Shown here in pieces: positions 56,031-64,000 of a DNA stretch of 64,000 nt (its first letter is position 1; every line of letters starts with the position of its first letter). The translations under genes and the position numbers were made by a program. The DNA comes from Mixophyes australis (Eukaryota; Chordata; Amphibia; Anura; Limnodynastidae): the NCBI GenBank assembly GCA_036250195.1, contig JAVHZZ010000003.1, forward strand, positions 329,268,194 to 329,332,193, given 5' to 3'. Under the pieces are notes generated by a model. It was not told the DNA's origin. It worked only from the letters and a program-made list of their open reading frames with translations, and did not search any database.

Positions 56031-58100
56031 ATGTTTTTTTCTCATCATCCAGTAATCTGAAAACAAAGGTTGTCGTACTTTACCCAGCTTCATTTCTGTA
56101 GCTTTGTTGACAGCTATCTTTCAACCTCTATTGTTCTTGTGAGGTTCTAGGAACTTGGTGTAATAAGTCTTGGTGGCAGCCACAGTGACAATGACTGACA
56201 GTGTATTCTCTCTGCCCATGCTTAGTCCTCCAGAAATCCATGCACATATGGTATCTGAAGAGCAAAGAAATGTTTTTGAGACAACTATCAACTTTGCTGT
56301 GTGAGAGCGGAATAGCCATGTTATAAGAAAAGCAGTGTTGGGCAAATAACCTTTTCTGCAATAAGCTGCAGAGGAAAAAAACTAAATATATTTAGTATTG
56401 TAATTTGCTGTAATCACTGACACAACAATTATCAGTGGGTAGCTAGATTTTTTGTGCAAAATGTCTCTTAATTTTCATGTCCTTGGAAAAGTGGGAACAA
56501 GTGTTACATGAATGTTAACGTCTACACAATGAAGTTTTTTCTCTTGTACTTGGAGTTGTACATTTAAGCATTTTTCTTTATACTATTAGTTCGTGGATAT
56601 TTTTTACTGCACATGTTGGGTACTGTTGTGTGGAAATGTGACGCTATCCATTTTTTTTTACATACAAAACTATTGGGCGCCACTTTCCTTTTTCTCCTTT
56701 GATAGATTATAATCTATCTTGGCACACTTTAGATAGATTCCTTATCTCGGAGACATTGCATGTAATCTGCTATCCCTGTAAACACCCAGTGACATATTTT
56801 TAGCTTGAGTTGTCTGCACTCAATGATTTTTGCTTTGAATTTGGCATCACTTATTTGGATTTGTTTAATCAGGCATTTGCACTTAATGTGCACATTGCTT
56901 TCTACTTAACAGCAGTAAAACAAACATCTTCATGTAAGCTGTATTCTAGCTTTTTGATGAATTATTCTGAAGAATGCTAATGTTATCCACAAGAACTAGT
57001 TTTACATTTGTATGACAATAGTATAAACAGGATTAGAAGAGTTAAACTGGAAGTCAGCGACCTACAGAGATCTTTAGGTAAATAAAAGATCTTAAAATAA
57101 GCAAGGAACGTGAACACTTATTGCATTGTTGCATATCAAAGGGTTTTGTTTGTAGAAAATATGAATCAGAATTATCCACGCTGCAAGAGGAAAAAGTTCA
57201 TGTTTGTGAGTTTTTCTCAATATGCACAAACACAGCTGTTGTCAATTACATATGGTTAAAGAATTTAACATTTGTCAATATTTTACATGACTGCTTAAAG
57301 ACTCTCATAGAATGCATTTTTTAAAAGAATTCTGAGAGTAGTTGGATACTAGTCGCATTATAAGTGAACCAGATGTTGTAAAAGACATATCGCTGAGCAT
57401 AATAACATTTGTTTCTTTGATGCAGATGTCTCTTTTAAATTGCGGTGGCTTTACATGACTTGTAATGTCTGCAACACAAGAAAATCATTGTGTGTGTGTG
57501 CTCAGCTGGAGGAAGAAAAGCTTCATAAATGAAGACTTCACGAGTTAAGTGTTCCTTACGCCTACAGTTAATCCTTGCAGTACTGAAAGCTGCTAGGCAG
57601 TTGTGGAACGACATCTTGGAGTCCATACATGCACAGATCAAGCTGTTGGATGATGGACACAAACACAGAGTCATATTGCATTTATTATGTGACTACATTG
57701 TCCACCAGTTCTAATCAACATCTTATAGATCCCGATGAGACGTTGATCGGGATTGGAAGTTGTTTTGAGCACATACACAGACACACTGTAATATGCAACC
57801 AGTTAGGTCCAAAATCACCTCTTTGACCATTGAATTTGTAGACTGCTCAGCATTGGTGCACAGGTTTTTGAATCCAAGGAGCACATTGTAGATTGTAGTA
57901 ATGTCAACGGGCCACAATTAAACTTACCTTGTATGTAAAATGCATTGAATGTACTACAAGAAAACAGAAATATGTTTGCAGTCATGCCATACATTGTTAA
58001 AAAATCACTGTGGGGATAGAACTGTAAGAGCCACTCTTGGGCTGGAGGAAGATAGATCATCTGCTCCATTCACATCGATTCTCCATTCATAGAGATTCTT
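56031..58100. other. Unassigned sequence upstream of the zinc-finger fragment
   Basis: Short frames only. The 57530-57715 frame keeps open for 61 codons but resembles nothing I know. Exons of the same decayed zinc-finger gene may lie here, but none is recognisable. Confidence 0.3.
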
Positions 58101-58102
58101 GA

Positions 58103-58306
58103 GAAGCCCCAATTACCCCAAATATACATCCAATACCTCACAGTACAGATATAGCATCTGATTCCCACAATCATGAGGAACGCTGTCCTGATACTATTAC
58201 AAATAGTGTAACTCATACAGGTGATAAAAGCTTTCCATGTTCTGAATGTGGGAAATGTTTTACAAAGAAAGTAAACATTGCTATACATCAGAGAGAATTA
58301 AAGTGA
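58103..58306 (+). pseudogene. C2H2 (Krüppel-type) zinc-finger gene fragment
   Basis: A 67-codon frame without start ends at TGA 58304-58306. Its first half, including [17 protein letters not shown], has the acidic Ser/Asp/His-rich look of the linker ahead of finger arrays in amphibian zinc-finger genes. It leads into [19 protein letters not shown] and [10 protein letters not shown], a Krüppel-type link and finger with both cysteines and the first histidine. The second zinc-binding histidine is lost (HQREL instead of HxxxH) and a stop follows, so the finger is non-functional. It is either the surviving edge of a dead KRAB-like/ZNF gene or a retrocopied exon piece. Confidence 0.65.
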
Positions 58307-58599
58307 ATAAAAATCTTAGGAAACTGATAAAGTACATTTAAGTTTTTAAACTGCTTGAAAGCTAAATCACATTGTGATCTGACTTACTTTGTATATTAGC
58401 ATTCTATGCTAGATTGTGGTCTTCTACTTAAAGATATACTTTGAAACTTTTGAGATGAACTACATACCTTTACATCCTGGGCAAATACACTGCAATATCT
58501 GGCAAATGGCCCAAAATTGCAGCGTGTGGGGCAAAAACAACTGTGGTGGCTGATAATAATGCAATCTAATTTGATTGGATGAGTGGATGATTATCGGGT

Positions 58600-58735
58600 T
58601 GTTGAATGTGGTCAGAAAAGACCATTATCAGCCTGTATGTACAGTCATTTTCTCACCACACTAACAGGTCCCCATCATATTGTTCAATGTGGGCAGTGTG
58701 TTACAAAATTGGACATTGATCATGTTCCATGATGC
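58600..58735 (+). pseudogene. Possible second degraded zinc-finger segment
   Basis: In one frame the sequence gives an ECGQK then QCGQCVTKL-type pattern, CxxC blocks with finger-like spacing, about 300 bp downstream of the better finger. Histidines and linkers are not convincing, so it is listed only as a likely eroded continuation. Confidence 0.3.
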
Positions 58736-59299
58736 TTGTGCCTAGTGACATGTTTGACCTGTATGTAGACAGCAAATGTAATATCCTAAAGCTGAAGACA
58801 AACATGCAGATTGTGTTGATCAGTTTTTATGACTATTGTACTGATGTGGCCTCATCTTGACATATAAAAATATGTTGAAACTGGATAACACTTGATCATT
58901 GATTGGGTTGTAAATAGGAGAGATCAATAGCCTTCAACAAGTATGATCAAAAATTGGTAGACACCTTATTTGATCTAGTTGTTTGGCATTGTATATGAAC
59001 ATCCTGATCTTTGCAATTTGGCTCCCAAAGTGTGTGTCTAAATTACTTACTGAGCCAGTCATTAACTGTTCATTCACATTACAGGTAATTATACACACCA
59101 TTTTAAAGGAAGACAGTAAGAGGGGTACTTAATAAAAGCCTAAAGGAGTTGTATTAATACATTTTGGAGGTAACTATTTACTCTTCATAATGTTATGACT
59201 TATATGCAAAGAGCCATCTGGACATTTTCTTTTCTTTTGTCTTGGTGTAATATATTTTGGCAGCATGATTGACATTAAGCTTGATTTATGGTCTGAAAA

Positions 59300-59497
59300 C
59301 TAATAAGATATTGAGCCTATGTTATCACTAGGCAACTTCACCCAGTTAGCCAAGTAGAAAATAAAAGCGAATAAGAGTTTTTAAATGCTTCAATGATGAA
59401 TAATATCTTGACTTGTCTTTTTTGTATACTATGGTTTGATAGATAATGAGATATTGAGTATGTGTTATCACTAGGCAATGTCACCCAATCAGCCAAA
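59300..59497 (+). repeat. Diverged direct duplication, period about 143 bp
   Basis: TAAGATATTGAGCCTATGTT with ATCACTAGGCAACTTCACCC at 59303 onward recurs as TGAGATATTGAGTATGTGTT with ATCACTAGGCAATGTCACCC at 59446 onward. The intervening sequence is not repeated beyond a second copy. Confidence 0.7.
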
Positions 59498-59789
59498 AGT
59501 ATAAGTAAAATAAACTGTAACTCTCAAGGGTCTTTGATTACTGAATAAAATGTAAGTTATATACAGCCTCTTATCTAGTTTTAGAAGATATGGCATGATA
59601 CATTAAAGCTAATATTTCAACACAAACCTAAATAATAAAATGTCCACTATGAGTTTCTTATTTAAATTCAGACTTTCTAATTGATAGTAAGATGAATTGT
59701 AAACACTATAGCTCAGTTTTCTGATTCTTTTATGACTGACAACAAGAGGGACAATGACCACATTCTCAGCATTGCTAACAGAGCAGAAA

Positions 59790-60025
59790 ACTGTTACATT
59801 ATTGTTACATTGTATACCTGTTACAGTATTGTTGCAGTGTATAGCTGTTCTGCAGAGTTGTTACATTATTGTTACATTATATCGCTATTATGGAGAGGTG
59901 GTACATTATTATTACATTGTATAGCTGTTACATTATTGTTACATTGTATTGCTGTTCTGCATAGAGCTGTTACATTAATGTTACATTGTATAGCTGTTCT
60001 GCAGTGAACTATTACATTACTGAAA
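59790..60025 (+). repeat. Minisatellite, TTACATT-based
   Basis: Units made of GTTACATTATTGTTACATTG followed by TATAGCTGTTCTGCAG recur about six times with length variants of roughly 28-45 bp. The 91-codon frame across it is repeat-derived. Confidence 0.85.
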
Positions 60026-60314
60026 CAATGAAACAATGTAGCAGCAGTTATGGCTGCCTGTCATGTTCTATTATAGGGATTAGGAAAGGGAAGGAGATGG
60101 GAATGCTCTCACTATTCTATTTTCCAACTTAGTTTCTACAGGGCCAATTCAATTCAGGGCTATACATCACTGCAATGTCCAGATGCGCACAATTCTGGGC
60201 ACTACGGTACCCTATCTCAAATTTTCCTGCGCATCTGTATGGGGTTCAAGGAAATATCTGAGATGCTGCATAGCAGCCGAGTGTGTTTGCAACAATTCCA
60301 GAAGCAGCTGTTCG

Positions 60315-60490
60315 AGGGTATATTTACTAAACTGCAGGTTTGAAGAAGTGGAGATGTTGCCTATAGCAACCAATCAGATTCTAGTTATCATTTATATAGT
60401 ACATTATACAAAATGACAGCTACAATCTGATTGGTTGCTATAGGCAACATCTCCACTTTCTCAAACCCGCAGTTTAGTAAATATACCCCT
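60315..60490. mobile_element. Fold-back MITE, GTATATTTACTAAACT termini
   Basis: The left arm GGGTATATTTACTAAACTGC and the right arm GCAGTTTAGTAAATATACCC are exact complements. GTGGAGATGTTGCCTATAGC with AACCAATCAGATTCTAG is mirrored by CTGATTGGTTGCTATAGGCA. This is the best-preserved copy of the family in the window. Confidence 0.85.
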
Positions 60491-60491
60491 A

Positions 60492-61720
60492 AGTCTTTTA
60501 CAGTGAGTCGGGGACTGTCATAGAGTTTGCACATCTATAAAACAAGTAGATAATTGGGTGCTTGTACCTATAGAGTGCGATAGTATAAATTGCTACAAAT
60601 GCATCTAAAATGCTGAGTACAAAAACAAGTGTGATTTGAATAACAAAGTAATTTTATAATCTTGCACTATTTAATTGCAAACATATGTTTAAACTCAAAT
60701 AACTATTGTGTTATAAGGTAACAATCCAAGAGCCAGTTTCTGTAAATGATGTGATGATTAAATGTTAAAATATCAAAAGTATCTGAACAGACAGCATATA
60801 AGTAAACAAATGTTATGTTTATATTTGGATGTTATAGCTTTATACTTCCTTCGTAATTCAACTTTTTTACATGTCTGTATGGCCATTTTTTTTCTCAAGA
60901 ATTGATATTTGTGAGTAACAATGAGAGTTTGAACATTCCATTGAAAGCTGGAACATTCTAAATTTGTCCTTCAGAAACTTTTTGTGATCAAACTGTGAGA
61001 AGTCTGCCTACTATCTAGATTTGCTATAAATGATCAAACGAGGTTAACATCACATGATCTTCATCCCACAGTATTGCCCACACAAACATCTAATTATAAT
61101 ACAAACTAATGATGTATGATGGGATTATAGATTTGACACCTGTTTAATGTATATTGGTTGATATATGTATAATATAAATAAATGTATTACTAATAAAAAC
61201 AGATCTATTTTTAATTTGGTAGGTAAATGTTTCTAAATGTGTCTCGGTTATCTGTGATTATTTCACTTAGTTTTATAACTGATCTTCTCCAGATTAATAT
61301 GGGTAATAATAATGGTATTTTCCAGTTAGACTTTTCATTCAGGCTATGTGATTGTTAGATTTTCCCAAAATGGAACTTAAATTGACATATAACACTTTAA
61401 GAGGACTCAGTTGGAGCTACTCATTGTCTGATTCCATTATATACAAGGATTATTTTGTTTTTTAAGTATCCACAGCCAGCAATCTAAGCAAATGTAAAAT
61501 GTCATCAATAAAACTAATTTTATAAAATGAATATGGCCCAGTAGCAGCTAAAAACCAACAATACCAATGTATCACATTTGTTTATTCATGACACAAGCAC
61601 ATGTTGAATACGCCCTCTTGAGCAGCTGGGCAGATACAACTTCCTATGCAAATAGTCCCCGGCCCAGCCCGTAAGCATAACATCTATTCATCTATTCATC
61701 TTTGTCAAGGTCTGATAATA
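60492..61720. other. Unassigned AT-rich sequence
   Basis: No gene or repeat ends recognised. Confidence 0.4.
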
Positions 61721-61721
61721 T

Positions 61722-61962
61722 GGGCAGCACGGTGGCGTAGTGGTTAGCACATCTGCCTAACAGCACTGGGGTCATGAGTTCAATTCCCGACCATGGCCTT
61801 ATCTGTGAGGAGTTTGTATGTTCTCCCAGTGTTTGCGTGGGTTTCCTCCGGGTGCTCCGGTTTCCTCCCACATTCCAAAAACATACTGGTAGGTTAATTG
61901 GCTGCTAACAAATTGACCCTAGTCAGACAGACAGACACAGACAGTTTATGTCTGTCTGTCTC

Positions 61963-61993
<31 letters not shown>

Positions 61994-62114
61994 TAGGGAA
62001 TTTAGACTGTAAGCCCCAAAGGGGCAGGGACTGATGTGAGTGAGTTCTCTGTACAGCACTGCGGAATTAGTGGCGCTATATAAATAAATGATGATGATGA
62101 TGATGATGATGATG
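61722..62114 (+). mobile_element. V-SINE, full length
   Basis: The tRNA-derived head starts GGGCAGCACGGTGGCGTAGTGG with an A-box (TGGCGTAGTGG) and a B-box (GAGTTCAATTCCCG, 61776-61789) as used by RNA polymerase III. Next come the V-SINE central domain, a CAGACA/GTCTGT hairpin with (GT)n, and the LINE-like tail CTGTACAGCACTGCGGAATT and GTGGCGCTATATAAATAAAT with (GAT)n. It is the most complete copy here and a useful reference for the others. Confidence 0.92.
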
Positions 62115-62620
62115 GGAGGGAGAAAGCAGGACCTCCCCACTTTGTTATGCCGGAAGCATTGCATCAAACTTTTGTCCAGCCTATGTCACTGCTGACTCCA
62201 TCCATGTTCATCTTCTCAAGCAGCCTTCCCCTGCTGCCACAGCCATATATCCCATTGTTCACTCCTCATTACCATAAATGTTTACTGCAGGAGTTTCACA
62301 TTTGATAAACTGTAACAAACAGTACAGAAGACCATTCTTGTGATAACCTAACCTATACATACATATATTATTGGAACTAGGGCAAAGAGCTGTGTGTGAC
62401 CCTCTTGTTAATGACACAACACTGGTAAAAATCTAAAGATTTATAGATATCACATGCCTATATTTAATCACATATAGTGGATATTACACATCCTTATTGA
62501 AATTGCTGTTTTTTGTGATTTAAGCCTAAAATCCAGATAAATCATGTCACCTCACAACCAACAATATTGACCTTACAACTAACCAAAGTAAAAAACAAAC
62601 ATACAATTTTTAGAAAAAAG
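62115..62620. other. No recognisable feature
   Basis: Unassigned sequence between the SINE and the Tc1 fragment. Confidence 0.4.
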
Positions 62621-62624
62621 GTGA

Positions 62625-62935
62625 CAAAAAACAAAACAAAACTACAATTCTCTGATTGTATAAGTCTGCACATACCTAAACTACTGTTCTGTATTGTTTG
62701 TAATCAACTTTGTACACTTGGACTTTGCAATTCTATCCCACTCTTCCCTGCAAAAAAAAATTCAAGGTCTGTCAAGTTGCAAGGGACTATGTACAGTCCT
62801 CTTTAGGAAATAACACAAGTTTTCAATGTGATTAAGGTCTGGGCTCTGATTGAGTGATGCCAAGACTTGATCTGCATCTTCTGAAGCCACTCCTTTGTTG
62901 ACTTGGATATGTACTTTGGATTGTTATCATGTTGG
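62625..62935 (-). mobile_element. Tc1/mariner-type transposon 3' fragment
   Basis: On the minus strand a broken transposase C-terminus reads NQSPDLNHIENLCYFLKR, then EEWDRIAKSK after an A/T-run frame problem. The SPDLNPIENLW block and a following 'EEWxxI' are standard in Tc1 transposases; here Pro and Trp of the block are replaced. The poorly preserved end near 62640 reads AATTCTCTGATTGTATAAGT. A third Tc1 lineage in this window, truncated upstream at about 62940. Confidence 0.75.
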
Positions 62936-62959
62936 TGTCACACTTCTATGCTGAAAGCT

Positions 62960-63507
62960 GGAAATGACAGCTATGGAGCCTGGAATAAGGTGAGAGCAAA
63001 AACATTTATTGAGCAAATGTGATCCAGAAAGTTCAGAAAATGGTATTGAGAATTGCAGACACAGGACAATGGATCTCTGGGTGAGGCTATAAACAGGTAA
63101 CAACAAGGAATATGGCTAGTGCAGGTGAACTGGCTGAGTGGAAAGAAACCAGGTACAAAGATGTCAGTAAGCAGCTTGTGGTAGTCCCAAGGAACAGGAG
63201 GAATAACAGGAGAAACAAATGAGCACAACAATATCAAGAACTGCAGCATAAATGACCAGCAAAGGAAACTGGGAGAGGCAGGTATAAATAATGAGAGAAC
63301 AGGAGCAGATGATTAGCTAGTGCAGCAGGTTAACGCCTGCTAGTGAAAGAGACAAGGATTATTAGAAGCACCTCTGGTGAAACAGGGGTACTGCAAGGCA
63401 CATACAATAGTATAAAGTCCACTATATTTCTAGAGGCAGTAGCTGCTAATACAAAGCAGCATGTAGCTGCAATGCTACAGTAGAAACAAAGGCAGATCCT
63501 GACAGTT
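62960..63507 (-). mobile_element. Probable solo LTR, antisense
   Basis: Read on the minus strand it starts TGTCAGGATCTGCCTTTG, has a TATA-like TTATTTATACC near 63290, and a polyadenylation-like CAATAAATG about 275 bp further (63005-63013). This order fits a U3-R-U5 long terminal repeat. No internal region, PBS or paired LTR is visible and the 3' boundary is a guess. Confidence 0.4.
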
Positions 63508-64000
63508 GATAGAAGAAATTCCTCTTGATCTTCAGTTCTCTGACAGAAGCCAACAGATTTTGTGCTAACATATGTTGATATATGTTGATATACAATACAG
63601 CACCGCCGCGGACGCTTCTTTGACAGCGCCGCGGCTGCTGTATAGGACAGTGCCGATATGGTGGGCACTGAGTTAGCGCCACTGACATACCTCATTTTGA
63701 CCTAGGACTTTACTTTGTACTATGTCCTAAAGGAAATAACCAGTTAGTGAATATATAAATTTCATATGATTACCCCTATCTAAAGTTTCCAATTTTTGGG
63801 AGAAAAAACCCAACACATTTGTTCTTTATGCTTTTTTAATTAAAGTTAGATTTACATCTCTATTTGGAAAATGGAGTAGGTAACTGTACACATTCCACTG
63901 CATTGATCTTTTCAAATAATAAATAGGGTTATCACACACTAAGGAACGTTTGTTGAGCTCAAACTAAGTCCTTTTCCACCACTGGGAATAATATATATAT
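63508..64000. other. Unassigned sequence with a GC-rich inverted pair
   Basis: CAGCACCGCCGCGGACGC and CAGCGCCGCGGCTGCTG at 63599-63640 are GC-rich and partly self-complementary within otherwise AT-rich DNA, possibly the core of an eroded MITE. The window ends in a TA run. Confidence 0.35.

Noticed and set aside
61722..61795. A functional tRNA gene
   Set aside because: A- and B-boxes are present, but the sequence continues into the V-SINE body and does not close a cloverleaf acceptor; it is a SINE head.

Overview
The window reads as intergenic, repeat-dense, AT-rich vertebrate chromatin, most likely from a frog (anuran amphibian). Three things support this. First, there is a tRNA-headed V-SINE family whose tail ends in a 'gcgctatataaataaatgatgatg' motif shared with local L2-type LINE ends. 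Second, there are frog-style fold-back MITEs with termini such as GGGCCTGATTCATTAAG and GGGTATATTTACTAAACT. Third, L2, CR1, Penelope-like, Tc1/mariner, hAT and Helitron-like debris is mixed with one amphibian-style C2H2 zinc-finger fragment. I found no intact host protein-coding gene, no functional tRNA or rRNA gene and no CRISPR array. The open frames are repeat-derived or chance, many of them inside AT or GT microsatellites.

Layout. 1-3.1 kb: a pyrimidine-rich tract, a fold-back MITE, a hAT MITE with a perfect 8-bp target duplication, and a SINE. 3.1-13.5 kb: mostly unique sequence with dinucleotide microsatellites; around 6.6-6.9 kb and 10.7-11.25 kb it looks like candidate conserved regulatory DNA, including a palindromic pair of nuclear-receptor half-sites. 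13.5-16.5 kb: a fold-back element, two SINEs, and a nearly full-length dead Tc1/mariner copy inserted in the second SINE tail. 18-26.2 kb: LINE tails, a CR1 remnant, several MITEs, and an L2 3' end split by an 855-bp hAT element that carries a minisatellite. 27.2-29.5 kb: a decayed Penelope-like element with recognisable reverse transcriptase and GIY-YIG endonuclease, beginning at a 26-bp perfect fold-back. 31.9-41.4 kb: four related copies of a Helitron-like element, two of them head to tail, plus a Tc1 remnant, LINE tails and hAT MITEs. 42-52.7 kb: more hAT MITEs, long AT microsatellites, SINEs, LTR-like debris and two related leader sequences in inverted orientation. 54-64 kb: long-arm MITEs, a zinc-finger gene fragment, minisatellites, a full SINE, a Tc1 3' fragment and a probable LTR.

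The parts do not form a pathway. They are layers of transposition: LINE machinery supplying SINE tails, DNA transposons inserting into older LINEs and SINEs, and later internal rearrangement. The most unusual structures are the tandem, internally scrambled Helitron-like copies (40.5-41.4 kb), the Penelope fold-back junction (27.6 kb), the hAT-in-L2 nest (24.5-26.2 kb) and the inverted pair of leader sequences (50.1/52.2 kb). All family names come from remembered sequence hallmarks and were not checked against a repeat library.
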